From Cellulosimicrobium cellulans (GTDB lineage: Bacteria; Actinomycetota; Actinomycetes; Actinomycetales; Cellulomonadaceae), in NCBI RefSeq assembly GCF_016907755.1, contig NZ_JAFBCN010000001.1, positions 744,001 through 808,000 on the forward strand: 64,000 nucleotides of DNA, given 5' to 3'. The translations under genes and the position numbers were made by a program. Below, in pieces: positions 19,546 through 28,782 of this stretch (the stretch's first letter is position 1; every line of letters begins with the position of its first letter). The notes beneath the pieces were generated by a model. The model was not told the origin of the DNA. It did no database searches and saw nothing but the letters and a program-made list of their open reading frames with translations.

Positions 19546-19592
19546 CACGAGGTTGCTGTCGTTCTCGGCCCCAGAACGACAGCAACCTCGTG
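19546..19592. repeat. Long-arm hairpin element, copy 2 of 6
   Basis: Perfect 20-bp arms (19546-19565 and 19573-19592) close a 7-base loop. The core GTTGCTGTCGTT is shared with the other copies, but the arm reads CACGAGG where copy 1 has CACGACG, and the complementary arm has changed to match. It lies between the 3' end of the ribbon-helix-helix gene and the promoter of the CPBP gene. Confidence 0.9.
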
Positions 19593-19617
19593 CTCGGCGG
19601 GTCGGGGGGTTCGGGGG

Positions 19618-19983
19618 TCAGGGGGTGCGTGGGCGGCCCGGGCCTCGGGGTGGGCGGACGTCGCGGGGGAGGCGGCCGGCATCATCCAGCGCGCGGCGCA
19701 GCAGCATCTCGATCTGCGCGTTGACGCTGCGCAGGTCGTCGCCGGCCCAGCGCGCGAGCGCGTCGTGCACGGCGGGGTCCAGGCGCAGGAGCACCGACTT
19801 GCGCTGCGGGCGCTGCGCTCGCCCCGTGCCCGTGCCCGACGCCGGCTGCTCGGCCTGCGGGGGCGCGTCGCCCTCCGGCGTGGCAGGCTCCCCGCCCGCG
19901 CGGACGCCGCGGCCCGACGACGGCCGGTCGCCGTCGTCGGGCGCGTCGCGCTTCTCGGGCGGCGTGGGCCCGACGGGCGTCAC
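19618..19983 (-). CDS. Ribbon-helix-helix (CopG/Arc-type) DNA-binding protein
   Basis: A 121-aa protein with a Pro/Ala/Gly-rich N-terminal half and a C-terminal ribbon-helix-helix domain: [20 protein letters not shown] forms the strand and first helix, and [18 protein letters not shown] the second. It resembles HicB- and Arc-type regulators. GTG at 19983 overlaps the stop of the SPFH gene (GTGA), so the two are translated together. No toxin gene is adjacent, so it is more likely an autoregulator of the SPFH gene than an antitoxin. The palindrome GTGATATCAC in the SPFH promoter is a candidate target. Confidence 0.85.
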   Translation of the reverse strand: MTPVGPTPPEKRDAPDDGDRPSSGRGVRAGGEPATPEGDAPPQAEQPASGTGTGRAQRPQRKSVLLRLDPAVHDALARWAGDDLRSVNAQIEMLLRRALDDAGRLPRDVRPPRGPGRPRTP

Positions 19984-20930
19984 TGGTACAGGGACCCCGT
20001 GTTGACGACGGGCGTCACGCGGCTGTCGCCGCACAGCACCACGAGGAGGTTGGAGACCATGGTCGCGCGGCGCTCGTCGTCGAGCGTGACGATGTCCTCG
20101 GCCTCGAGACGCGAGAGCGCGTCCTCGACCATGGACACCGCGCCCTCGACGATGCGCGACCGCGCCGCGATGATCGCGCCGGCCTGCTGGCGCTGGAGCA
20201 TCGCCTGGGCGATCTCCGGGGCGTAGGCGAGGTTGGAGATGCGGGCCTCGATGACCTCGACGCCCGCCACGACGACGCGCGCCGCGACCTCGGCCGCGAT
20301 CTCCGCCGACACGACCTCGGTGGCCCCGCGCAGCGACTGCTCGCCGGCCTCGGCGTCGTCGTAGGGGTGCGACATCGCGACGTGGCGCAGCGCGGACTCC
20401 GCCTGGACGCGGACGAAGTCCTGGTAGTCCTCGACGGCGAAGGACGCCTTCGCGGTGTCGGCGACCTGCCAGACGATGATCGCCGCGATGTTGATCGGGT
20501 TGCCGTCGGCGTCGTTGACCTTGAGCTCGCTGGTCTCGAAGTTGCGGACGCGGACGGACACGCGCTTGCGCGACGAGAGCGGCACGGTGGCGACCAGCCC
20601 GGTGCGCCGGATGGTCCCGAGGTACCGGCCGAAGAACTGGACGACGAGCGTCTGCCCGGGGTTGATGACCTTGACCATCGTGAGCAGGAAGAACCCCAGC
20701 AGGATCGCGACGACGCCCAGCACGACACCGCCCGGGGTGCCGGTCGCGAACAGGGGCACCGACGCGCCGAAGGAGGCGAGGAGGAGCAGGATCACCAGGC
20801 CGCCGCCACCGGCACCGAGCGACCACGCGGGCTGCTCGGTGACGTCGACCCGCGTGCCGTCGTGGCCGACGGGACGGCCGGTCGGCTCGCCGCCGACGGA
20901 CTCCTGCGGGGGTGCTGCGCTCTCGGTCAC
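19980..20930 (-). CDS. SPFH/Band 7 domain protein (stomatin/prohibitin-like)
   Basis: The 316-aa membrane-anchored protein has two hydrophobic segments (about residues 35-85, [18 protein letters not shown] and [18 protein letters not shown]), followed directly by the Band 7 domain ([40 protein letters not shown], the variable helical stalk [20 protein letters not shown]). SPFH proteins build ring-like scaffolds in membrane microdomains and often work with proteases. GTG at 20930 has GGAG upstream. The promoter has a TATACA -10 box (20975-20970) with a palindrome in the spacer. It forms an overlapping pair with the ribbon-helix-helix gene. Confidence 0.9.
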   Translation of the reverse strand: MTESAAPPQESVGGEPTGRPVGHDGTRVDVTEQPAWSLGAGGGGLVILLLLASFGASVPLFATGTPGGVVLGVVAILLGFFLLTMVKVINPGQTLVVQFFGRYLGTIRRTGLVATVPLSSRKRVSVRVRNFETSELKVNDADGNPINIAAIIVWQVADTAKASFAVEDYQDFVRVQAESALRHVAMSHPYDDAEAGEQSLRGATEVVSAEIAAEVAARVVVAGVEVIEARISNLAYAPEIAQAMLQRQQAGAIIAARSRIVEGAVSMVEDALSRLEAEDIVTLDDERRATMVSNLLVVLCGDSRVTPVVNTGSLYQ

Positions 20931-20980
20931 GGTGTCCGTCCTCTCCTGCGGCCGGGGCCGCGCACGTCGTGTATAGCAAA

Positions 20981-20990
20981 GTGATATCAC
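20981..20990 (-). promoter_or_regulatory. GTGATATCAC palindrome in the SPFH promoter
   Basis: This perfect 10-bp palindrome sits between the likely -35 and -10 (TATACA, 20975 to 20970 on the minus strand) of the SPFH gene, in an AT-rich patch unlike the surrounding DNA. The position suits repression. The co-encoded ribbon-helix-helix protein is the likeliest ligand, by inference. Confidence 0.6.
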
Positions 20991-21111
20991 ATTACGGCGC
21001 GGTCGAGCGACCTCCGCCCACCCTTCCCGTCGCCGAGCACGCCCGCGCCTGCCGCCGAGGGGCAAGAAGGGGGTTGCGCGACCGGCGTCACCGTGGCAAC
21101 CTACAAACAGG

Positions 21112-21124
21112 TTTGCAGTGCAAA
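21112..21124 (+). promoter_or_regulatory. TTTGCA-G-TGCAAA operator upstream of the ABC exporter operon
   Basis: A perfect 13-bp inverted repeat 28 bases before the first gene of the operon, next to CTACAAAC which may hold the -10. The operon encodes its own winged-helix regulator (21889), so autorepression through this site is the simple reading. Confidence 0.6.
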
Positions 21125-21152
21125 GTAGTTTTCAGGACCTCGAGAGGACACC

Positions 21153-21896
21153 ATGACGACGGACCACGGCGACGATCCCCGCGACGGGGTGGCCGAGCCG
21201 GACGAGCCGGCGCTCGACGTCGCCGAGACGCTCCGCCTCATCCGTGAGCAGCAGGACCGCGCGCGGGACGCGACCGAGCCCGACGCGCGGCTGCTCTTCC
21301 TCGCGTGGGGGGTCGCCTGGCTCGTCGGCTACCTGTGCCTCTGGGCGAGCGCCGTGCACGGCGGCGCGGGGACGGGGAGCATGGCGGGCGCCCAGCCCGA
21401 GCCGTGGGCGTTCTGGGTCTTCTTCAGCCTCATCGCCGCGGCCATCGCGTTCACGATCGTCCACACCGTCACGCGGACGGTCGGCACCCGTGGCGTCAGT
21501 GCCCGGCAGGGGACGATGTACGGCTGGTCGTGGACCCTCGGCTTCGTCTCCTACGGGTTCGTCCTCGGCGGGCTCGCCCGTGCCGGGGCGTCGGAGGAGG
21601 TCATGGCGCTGGCCAGCAACGCGTTCGCGTGCGTCGTCGTCGGCCTGCTCTACCTCGGGGGCGGCGTCGCGTTCTGCGAGCAGCGGCTCTACGTCGTCGG
21701 GGTCTGGATCCTCCTGGTGGCCGGGGTCGCGACGATCGCCGGCCTCCCGCTCACGTACCTCGTCATGGGTGCGCTGGGCGGCGGCGGCTTCCTCGTCATG
21801 GCCGTGGTCGAGCACGTCCTCAAGGTCCGACGGCGCCGCCTCGCCGCCGGCGCCCCGCCCGCCCGGGTGGCGGGGGAGGGCGCGGCCGATGCCTGA
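21153..21896 (+). CDS. Polytopic membrane protein of the ABC exporter operon
   Basis: A 247-aa protein with a hydrophilic, acidic N-terminus carrying the helix TLRLIREQQDRARDATEPD, then six hydrophobic segments (about residues 49-70, 88-108, 125-145, 155-175, 183-200, 205-225) and a basic C-terminal tail. I do not recognise a named family. ATG at 21153 follows GAGAGGAC. Its stop overlaps the next start by 8 bases, so it belongs to the regulator-ATPase-permease operon and may be an accessory or sensory subunit. Confidence 0.75.
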   Translation: MTTDHGDDPRDGVAEPDEPALDVAETLRLIREQQDRARDATEPDARLLFLAWGVAWLVGYLCLWASAVHGGAGTGSMAGAQPEPWAFWVFFSLIAAAIAFTIVHTVTRTVGTRGVSARQGTMYGWSWTLGFVSYGFVLGGLARAGASEEVMALASNAFACVVVGLLYLGGGVAFCEQRLYVVGVWILLVAGVATIAGLPLTYLVMGALGGGGFLVMAVVEHVLKVRRRRLAAGAPPARVAGEGAADA

Positions 21897-22190
21897 CACC
21901 GAGCTCGACCCCGTCATCCACGCCCCGGCGCGGCTGCGCGTCGTCGCGACGCTCGCGACCCTCCCGACCGGGGACGAGCTGTCCTTCCCCAAGCTGCAGA
22001 AGCTCCTCGACATGACCGCCGGGAACCTCTCCACCCACCTGCGCAAGCTCGAGGACGCGGGCTACGTGTCCGTCACCAAGACCCACGAGGGCCGCACCCC
22101 GGCCACCTACCTCGCTCTCACCGCCCGCGGCCGTGTCGCCTTCGAGGACTACACGACCGCCCTGAACACGCTCCTGAAGGGAGCCGCAGG

Positions 22191-22194
<4 letters not shown>
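21889..22194 (+). CDS. Winged-helix transcriptional regulator
   Basis: The 101-aa protein is a single winged-helix domain of the kind often found with ABC transporters: HAPARLRVVATLATLPTGDE, recognition region MTAGNLSTHLRKLEDAGYVS and wing RTPATYLALTARGRVAFEDY. It overlaps the membrane-protein gene upstream and the ATPase gene downstream (ATGA), so it is made with the transporter it probably controls. The TTTGCA-G-TGCAAA site at 21112 is the candidate operator. The signal is unknown. Confidence 0.9.
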
Positions 22195-23170
<976 letters not shown>

Positions 23171-23174
<4 letters not shown>

Positions 23175-23968
23175 CCACCACGACCCTCCCGGGCGGCGCG
23201 CCCGCCAAGGCCCTTCCCGGGCCGCTGCGCCTGACCTGGCTGCACCTCAAGTACCAGTTCCTCGAGACCGTGCGCGTGCCGGTCGCCGTGCTGGGGAACC
23301 TGCTGTTCCCGGCGCTCGCGATGTTCTTCTTCGTCGTGCCGCAGAAGGAGGTCGCGGGCAACCCCGTGGCCGCGACCACGGCCGTCGCGTCGCTCGGCCT
23401 GTTCGCGATCTGCTCGGCGAGCCTGTTCACCTACGGGCTCGGTGTCGCGGAGGACCGGCAGCTCCCGTTCGACCCGTTCGTGCGCTCGCTCCCGGCGGGC
23501 CCGACGCCGCGCATGGCGGCGCGCGTGCTCAACGGCGGCGTCTTCTCGCTGTTCGGGCTCGTCCCGCTCATCCTCATCGGCTGGCTGTTCACCGACGCGA
23601 GCGTCACGTGGAGCCAGCTCCTCGCGGGGGTCGGGACGGTCCTGCTCGTGTCCGTGCCGTTCGTGCTGCTCGGCATGGCGATCGGCTACTCGCTGTCCGC
23701 GAAGGCGGCGCTGCCGGTCGTGCAGGTGATCCTCTTCCCGCTCGCGTTCGCCGGCGGCCTGTTCCTCCCGCCGTTCCTCTTCCCCCCGTGGCTGGACGCC
23801 ATCTCCATGGCCACGCCGACGCGCGCGGGCCGTGACCTGCTCGTCCAGGCGCTCACGGGCGAGCCGGCGTACGGGGGCGCCTGGTTCGTGCTCCTCGGCT
23901 GGACGGTGGTCTTCGCCGCCCTCGCGGTCGGCGCCTACCGCCGCGACGAGGGCCGCCGCTTCCGCTGA
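23171..23968 (+). CDS. ABC-2 type transporter permease
   Basis: The 265-aa permease has six membrane segments: one near residue 45 (VLGNLLFPALAMFFFVVP), then about 75-95, 117-140, 150-173, 180-205 (ILFPLAFAGGLFLPPFLFPP) and 235-255. This is the ABC-2/DrrB-like layout. ATG at 23171 overlaps the ATPase stop. The substrate is not evident; drug or lipid export is typical. A long-arm hairpin lies 15 bases after the stop. Confidence 0.93.
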
Positions 23969-23983
23969 CCCCCCGGTGCCGAA

Positions 23984-24030
23984 CACGACGTTGCTGTCGT
24001 TATCCCGCGGATAACGACAGCAACGTCGTG
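23984..24030. repeat. Long-arm hairpin element, copy 3 of 6
   Basis: This is the most perfect copy: 22-bp arms (23984-24005 and 24009-24030) with a 3-base loop CGC. The arm contains CACGACGTTGCTGTCG and ends in TTATCC. It lies between the convergent ABC permease and copA genes, where it could serve as a bidirectional terminator. Confidence 0.92.
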
Positions 24031-24086
24031 CTCGACGGCGACGAACGTCGTGGTCGGCGACGGCGACGGCGACGGCGCGGGCCGGG

Positions 24087-26849
24087 TCAGGCGGCGCGGC
24101 GCAGGCGCAGCGAGTTCCCGACGACGAGCACCGAGCTCGCGGCCATCGCCGCCCCCGCGATCATCGGGTTGAGCAGGCCCGCCGCCGCGAGCGGGATCGC
24201 CGCCACGTTGTAGGCGAACGCCCAGAACAGGTTCTGCTGGATGATCCGCAGGGTCCGGCGCGAGAGCCGGATCGCCGTCGCCGCGCTGCGGAGGTCCCCG
24301 CGCACGAGCGTGAGGTCGCTCGCCTCGATCGCGACGTCCGTCCCCGTGCCCATCGCGAGCCCGAGGTCCGCCGTCGCGAGCGCGGCGGCGTCGTTCACGC
24401 CGTCCCCGACCATCGCGACGACCCGTCCCTCGCGCTGGAGCCGCGCGACGACGTCGACCTTCTGGTCCGGGAGCACGCGCGCGACGACGTCCGACTCCGC
24501 GATCCCGACGGCGCGCGCCGCCTCGCGGGCCGCGCCCTCGCCGTCGCCCGTGAGCAGGTAGGGCCGCAGGCCGAGGTCTGTCAGCTCGCGCACCGCCTCG
24601 GCAGACGTCGGCTTCACGGGGTCGCGCAGAACGAGCACCGCGCGCGCCCGGCCGTCCCACGCGACGACGACGGCGCTCGCCCCCGACGCCTCGGCGGCCG
24701 CGAACGCGCCGTCGAGCGCCGGGTCGGGCGAGACGCCCTCGTGCGCGAGCCACGACGGCTGCCCGACGAGCACGCGCCGCGCGGTGAGCCCGCCGCCGTC
24801 GCCCAGGGAGAGCCCGGAGTGCGCGGTGCGGACGACGGCCTCGACCCCGCCGCCCGGTTCGCTCCGGAAGTCGAACGCCTGCAGCGAGCCGATCATGACG
24901 CCGTCGGCCCCCACCGGGGCGTCCCCGCCGTTCGAGGACGATGCGGCCGTCCGGCGCGCGGCCTCGGCGACCGCCCGGGCGATCGGGTGCTCGCTCAGCG
25001 CCTCGACCGCGCCCGCGTGCCGCAGGGCGTCGCGCGCGTCGTCGACCTCCCGGCGCGACCTGTCAGCGTCTCGTCGCGCCGGAGCGCGACCGTCCGCTGA
25101 CAACGTGTCGAGCGGCACGGTGCCCGACGGCGTCACGACCGCCTCGAGCGCCATCGCGCCCTGGGTGACGGTCCCCGTCTTGTCGAGCACGACGGTGTCC
25201 ACGCGCCGCGTCGACTCGAGGATCTCCGGGCCCTTGATGAGCACGCCGAGCTGCGCACCCCGGCCGGTGCCGACGAGCAGGGCCGTCGGCGTCGCCAGGC
25301 CGAGCGCGCACGGGCACGCGATGATGAGCACCGCGACGGCGGCGGTGAACGCGAACTGCGTGCCCGCCCCGGCGAGCAGCCAGCCGACGAACGTCGCGAC
25401 CGCGAGCACCAGCACGACCGGCACGAACACCGCCGAGATCCGGTCCGCGAGCCGCTGCACCGGCGCCTTGCCCGTCTGCGCCTGCGTGACGAGCCGCCCG
25501 ATCTGCGCGAGCGTCGTCTCCTCGCCCACGCGCGTCGCCCGGACCAGCAGCGCGCCCGCCGCGTTGACCGTCGCGCCCGTCACGTCGTCGCCCGGGCCGA
25601 CGTCGACCGGCACCGGCTCACCCGTGAGCAGCGACGTGTCGACCGCGCTCGAGCCCTCCAGCACCACGCCGTCCGTCGCGACCTTCTCGCCCGGCCGCAC
25701 GACGAACACGTCCCCGGCCGCGAGGTCCGCGACCGGGACGCGCTCGGTGACCCGCGCGCCGTCGGCACCCGTGCGGGGAGAGCCGTCCGGGCCGAGCACG
25801 ACCCGCTCAGCGTCCTTGGCGCCCAGCTCCAGCAGGGACCGCAGCGCGTCGCCCGCGCGTCGCTTGGACCGGTGCTCCGCGTACCGGCCGGCGAGCAGGA
25901 ACGTCGTGACGACGGCCGCGACCTCGAAGTACAGCTCCGGCGTGCCCATCGCGTCCCGGGACGGGATCAGCGTCGGCTGCATCCGCATCCCCAGCTCGCC
26001 CGCGCCGCCGAGCAGGAGCGCCCACAGCGACCACAGCGTCGCCGCGACCACCCCGAGCGAGACCAGCGTGTCCATCGTCGACGCGCCGTGCCGCGCGGCC
26101 CGGAACGCCGCCGTGTGGAACGGCCACGCGCCCCACGTGACGACCGGCAGCGCGAGCGCCGCGACGACCCACTGCCAGCCCGTGAACTGCAGCGCCGGGA
26201 CCATCGACAGCGCGACGACCGGCACGGTCAGCACCGCCGCGACGCGGAGACGTTGCCGCAGCACGGCGCCTCGGTCGGGTCCGCCGGCGGGGTGGCCGGA
26301 GGTGCTCGGGCCACCGTCCGGAGCCCTCGTTCCTCGGGCACCTCCTGCCACTCGGTCGCGATCCTCCTGCGTTCCCGCGCTCGCCCTGGGGTCTCGCTCG
26401 GTCAGGCCTGCCACGCCGTTCGCATCGTCCCGCCGCTCGGTCGCCTCGACGATGGACTCCCCGCCGTCCGCCGAGGTAGAGCCGGGGTCCGCCGAGGTAG
26501 GCCCCTGGTGTGCCGGAGGAGAACCGTGGTGCCGCGAGGGAGAACCCTCGCCCACGGGGGCGAGATCACGCCGTGTGGTGACGCGGGCGGCGTAGCCGGC
26601 TTTCTCGACGGCAGCGACGAGGTCGGCGTCGGTGACGTCGGCGGCGAGGACGACGTGCGCGCTCTCGAGCGGGAGGTTGACGGTAGCGGTGACGCCGTCG
26701 ACGCGGTTGAGGCGCTTCTCGACGCGTGCGACGCAGGACGCGCACGTCATGCCCTCGATCGCGAGGTCGACCTCGGCGAACGGTCGACCGTCGACGACGT
26801 CGCCCGGCGGGTCGGCGGTCGTCGGGGTGGGCGCGGGCTGGGCGGTCAT
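24087..26849 (-). CDS. copA: Copper-translocating P1B-type ATPase with two repeat-derived insertions
   Basis: Exports Cu(I) from the cytoplasm. The 920-aa chain has an N-terminal metal-binding domain (GMTCASC, Cys36/Cys39), the membrane metal site CPC in [14 protein letters not shown] (about residue 511), [14 protein letters not shown] with the phosphorylated Asp at about 556, the SEHPIA histidine-proline motif, and [10 protein letters not shown] at about 813. It is roughly 170 aa longer than usual. Residues about 100-195, between the metal-binding domain and the first helix, hold a low-complexity insert containing four 7-residue repeats. A second insert of 14 codons lies just after DKTGT. 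ATG at 26849 has GAGGAG upstream. It is the last gene of csoR-copZ-copA. Confidence 0.96.
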   Translation of the reverse strand: MTAQPAPTPTTADPPGDVVDGRPFAEVDLAIEGMTCASCVARVEKRLNRVDGVTATVNLPLESAHVVLAADVTDADLVAAVEKAGYAARVTTRRDLAPVGEGSPSRHHGSPPAHQGPTSADPGSTSADGGESIVEATERRDDANGVAGLTERDPRASAGTQEDRDRVAGGARGTRAPDGGPSTSGHPAGGPDRGAVLRQRLRVAAVLTVPVVALSMVPALQFTGWQWVVAALALPVVTWGAWPFHTAAFRAARHGASTMDTLVSLGVVAATLWSLWALLLGGAGELGMRMQPTLIPSRDAMGTPELYFEVAAVVTTFLLAGRYAEHRSKRRAGDALRSLLELGAKDAERVVLGPDGSPRTGADGARVTERVPVADLAAGDVFVVRPGEKVATDGVVLEGSSAVDTSLLTGEPVPVDVGPGDDVTGATVNAAGALLVRATRVGEETTLAQIGRLVTQAQTGKAPVQRLADRISAVFVPVVLVLAVATFVGWLLAGAGTQFAFTAAVAVLIIACPCALGLATPTALLVGTGRGAQLGVLIKGPEILESTRRVDTVVLDKTGTVTQGAMALEAVVTPSGTVPLDTLSADGRAPARRDADRSRREVDDARDALRHAGAVEALSEHPIARAVAEAARRTAASSSNGGDAPVGADGVMIGSLQAFDFRSEPGGGVEAVVRTAHSGLSLGDGGGLTARRVLVGQPSWLAHEGVSPDPALDGAFAAAEASGASAVVVAWDGRARAVLVLRDPVKPTSAEAVRELTDLGLRPYLLTGDGEGAAREAARAVGIAESDVVARVLPDQKVDVVARLQREGRVVAMVGDGVNDAAALATADLGLAMGTGTDVAIEASDLTLVRGDLRSAATAIRLSRRTLRIIQQNLFWAFAYNVAAIPLAAAGLLNPMIAGAAMAASSVLVVGNSLRLRRAA
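25061..25102. repeat. 42-bp TGTCAGC/GCTGACA element, copy A (inside copA)
   Basis: TGTCAGC (25061-25067) and GCTGACA (25096-25102) bound a 42-bp unit with a second inner inverted repeat GTCGCG...CGCGAC. In the copA frame it encodes part of [16 protein letters not shown], close in pattern to the copies in the E2 gene. Being 14 codons long, it keeps the frame. Confidence 0.85.
26466..26549 (-). repeat. Four tandem 21-bp (7-codon) repeats inside copA
   Basis: Units start at 26466, 26487, 26508 and 26529 on the plus strand. Read in the copA frame they give PGSTSAD, QGPTSAD, HGSPPAH and EGSPSRH, the last two degenerate. The same unit occurs in hemD (33641-33703). Nearby, bases 26324-26339 (CCCTCGTTCCTCGGGC) are identical to 1600-1615 in the biotin carboxylase gene, so this insert is a mosaic of repeat types. 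Confidence 0.88.
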
Positions 26850-27061
26850 GCGGGTGACTCCTCGACGGGTGCTCTGACGGAGGCCACCGACGGCGGTCCG
26901 TGGTGTCGGACGTCGCGGCGTGCGCGCCCGAGCGGGTGGGGACGGGCGGCGCGGGGCCGTGTCGAGGTGGCGACGGTCGGCCCGTGGGTGGTGCCCGACG
27001 GCGGAGGCGACCTCGTGCGGACGAGGCACGCCCCGGCGTCGGGCACCGGGGCGGTGCGACC
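26850..27061. other. Non-coding stretch between copZ and copA
   Basis: First part of a 328-base gap (26850-27177). I see no convincing gene. It contains a symmetric structure: outer arms GGTGCCCGACG (26990-27000) and CGTCGGGCACC (27037-27047), and inner arms CCTCGT (27011-27016) and ACGAGG (27021-27026), all with the same centre at 27018.5. The remainder of the gap holds two 42-bp repeats. The copA ribosome-binding site lies at its left edge. Confidence 0.7.
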
Positions 27062-27164
27062 TGTCAGCGACCGCTCGCGCGATACGGCGACCACCTGCTG
27101 ACAGGTCACCCGGGAGTGGCGCTGTCAGCAGGAGGTCGCGTGATGCCGCGACCGGGTGCTGACA
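27062..27164. repeat. Two 42-bp TGTCAGC/GCTGACA elements, copies B and C (intergenic)
   Basis: Copy B spans 27062-27103 and copy C spans 27123-27164. Each is exactly 42 bp between TGTCAGC and GCTGACA, with an inner CTCGCG/GTCGCG...CGAC inverted repeat. They start 61 bp apart. They lie in the copZ-copA gap, within the operon transcript. Confidence 0.9.
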
Positions 27165-27177
27165 GGTCGCGCGCGGG

Positions 27178-27561
27178 TCAGGAGCGGGGCGGGACCTGGA
27201 GGTCGTAGGTCTTCGTCGCGGGGACGGCGTCGCCCGTGGACGTGCTCGGCGCCGTGCCGCAGCCGCACGCGCACGCGTGCGCCTCCTGCTTCTCGGCGGC
27301 CTGCTCGGCGTACTGGGCGGCGAGCGCGTCCTCCTGGACCTCGACCGTCGCGACCTCGTAGCCGGCCTCGTCCACGGCCTCGCGCAGCGCGGCCTCGTCG
27401 AGCGGGTCGTCGGAGAAGACCGTGACCTCGGACGCGCCGCCGACGCGCAGCTCGACGCTCACGTTCTCGACGCCGGCGACGGCCTCGAGGTCCTTGGTGA
27501 CGTGCGCGACGCAGTTGCCGCAGGTCATGCCGGTGACGCCCAGGGTGGTGACGGTGCTCAT
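27178..27561 (-). CDS. copZ: CopZ-like copper chaperone with Cys-rich extension
   Basis: Residues 1-70 form a heavy-metal-associated domain with the metal motif GMTCGNC, which would carry Cu(I) to CopA. The 127-aa protein is nearly twice the usual length: after a helical segment rich in Ala, Gln and Glu comes HACACGCG, an additional cluster of three cysteines and a histidine that could bind metal, and then a short tail. ATG at 27561 lies 24 bases after csoR, with GAGGAGCACC upstream. Confidence 0.92.
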   Translation of the reverse strand: MSTVTTLGVTGMTCGNCVAHVTKDLEAVAGVENVSVELRVGGASEVTVFSDDPLDEAALREAVDEAGYEVATVEVQEDALAAQYAEQAAEKQEAHACACGCGTAPSTSTGDAVPATKTYDLQVPPRS

Positions 27562-27585
27562 GGTGCTCCTCGGTGGTGGGGTGGG

Positions 27586-27924
27586 TCAGCTGCGGACGAG
27601 GCGGGCGATGGCGTCGGCGGCCTCCTTGACCTTGGCCGCGCCCTCCTCCTCGGACTGGCGGGCCGCGTCGACGACGCAGTGGCCGAGGTGGTCCTCGACG
27701 AGGCCGATGCTCACGGCCTGCAGCGCCTTCGTGACGGCGGAGACCTGCGTGAGGATGTCGATGCAGTAGACGTCCTCGTCGATCATGCGCGCGATGCCGC
27801 GCACCTGGCCCTCGATGCGGCGCATGCGCTTGAGGTACGCCTCCTTGTCGGACGCGTAGCCGTGCGGACCGGTGTGGGCCGCGTGCTCGTGCGCGACGGC
27901 GGGGGCCTCTGTGGTGTCGGTCAT
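27586..27924 (-). CDS. csoR: CsoR-family copper-sensing repressor
   Basis: A 112-aa all-helical DUF156 repressor. The Cys-His-Cys copper site is present: Cys in VYCIDILTQ, then His and Cys in EDHLGHCVVD. The core LKRMRRIEGQVRGIARMIDE is typical. A His-rich N-terminal extension (AHEHAAHTGPHG) could add metal affinity. It is first in csoR-copZ-copA, with two operators in its promoter, so copper binding would relieve repression of the whole operon. Confidence 0.95.
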   Translation of the reverse strand: MTDTTEAPAVAHEHAAHTGPHGYASDKEAYLKRMRRIEGQVRGIARMIDEDVYCIDILTQVSAVTKALQAVSIGLVEDHLGHCVVDAARQSEEEGAAKVKEAADAIARLVRS

Positions 27925-27978
27925 GCTCTCCTCCTCGTCCAGGGCGCGGTGCCGTGACCGCGGGCGATCGTCGTCTTA

Positions 27979-28017
27979 TACCCCACCAGGGTAACGGATG
28001 GATACCCCCCAAGGGTA
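27979..28017 (-). promoter_or_regulatory. Twin CsoR operators
   Basis: TACCC-CACCA-GGGTA (27979-27993) and TACCC-CCCAA-GGGTA (28003-28017) are perfect inverted repeats with identical arms and 5-base centres, 24 bp apart. They match the known CsoR operator style (TACCC...GGGTA flanking a C-rich centre). They lie 55-93 bases upstream of csoR and 146 bases upstream of the divergent gene at 28163. Confidence 0.85.
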
Positions 28018-28162
28018 CGCCGGTCCCTGTCGCCCGACGACGAGGGTCGTGACACCTGTCATGCCTGCGCGGTGACGGTCCCACGTCCTCCGGTGAGCGG
28101 GCGCACTGTCGACGCGCCCGCGCCGCCGAGAGGCTGGAGGCACCCACAACGAGAGGCGCACC

Positions 28163-28645
28163 ATGACCGACATCGTCACCGGGCTCCAGGAGCTCACCCA
28201 GGGTCTTCCGCCCCTGCTGCGCTGGGTCGGGGTCCTGCTCGCGGGCGCGATCCCCTACGTCGAGGCCGAGGGGGCGGCGATCCTCGGGGTCGTCGCGGGG
28301 GTGAACCCCGTCGTCGCGATCGTCGCCGCCGTGGTGGGCAACGCGATCGCCCTCGCGCTCGTCGTCTGGCTCATCGGTGCCGCCCGCTCGGGCGTCACGC
28401 GCGGACGAGCCGCCGCGCAGTCGCCCAAGCAGCAGCGGATGCGGAAGGTGTTCGACCGGTACGGCGTGCCCGGCGTCAGTCTTCTCGGGCCCCTGCTGCT
28501 GCCGAGCCACGTCACCGCAGCCGCCATGGTCGGGTTCGGTGCGCCGCGCGCCCGCGTCTTCACCTGGGGGGTCGTCGCGGTCACGGCGTGGGCCGTCGTC
28601 CTCGGCATCCTCGTGCACCTCGGAGTGAGCGCGGCGGTCGCCTGA
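28163..28645 (+). CDS. Small multidrug-export family membrane protein
   Basis: The 160-aa protein has four hydrophobic segments and the features of the COG2426/Sm_multidrug_ex family: AGAIPYVEAEGAAILGVVAG, the cytoplasmic basic loop and DRYGVPGVSLLGPLLLPSHV. Transport function in this family is annotated mainly by homology. ATG at 28163 follows GAGAGG. It is divergent from csoR, and the CsoR sites in the gap raise the possibility of copper-linked control. Confidence 0.82.
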   Translation: MTDIVTGLQELTQGLPPLLRWVGVLLAGAIPYVEAEGAAILGVVAGVNPVVAIVAAVVGNAIALALVVWLIGAARSGVTRGRAAAQSPKQQRMRKVFDRYGVPGVSLLGPLLLPSHVTAAAMVGFGAPRARVFTWGVVAVTAWAVVLGILVHLGVSAAVA

Positions 28646-28782
28646 CGCCGTCCCCGGCTCCTGCCCGACGGCGGGTCTCGGGCCGGTCGCGGGGGCTCGG
28701 CGGGTCACGCTGCTGTCACGGCCTCATCACGATTGCGGCGCTCGCCGCGCGAGGCCCCTGGCGCCCCCCTAGCCTCCCAAGC

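Noticed and set aside
19618-20930. Toxin-antitoxin module
   Set aside because: The ribbon-helix-helix protein looks like an antitoxin, but its partner is a 316-aa SPFH membrane protein, not a toxin.
27062-27164. CRISPR repeats or tRNA-like genes from the TGTCAGC elements
   Set aside because: Two units only, the interiors differ, and no tRNA loop or CCA-type features are present; the same unit occurs inside coding genes.
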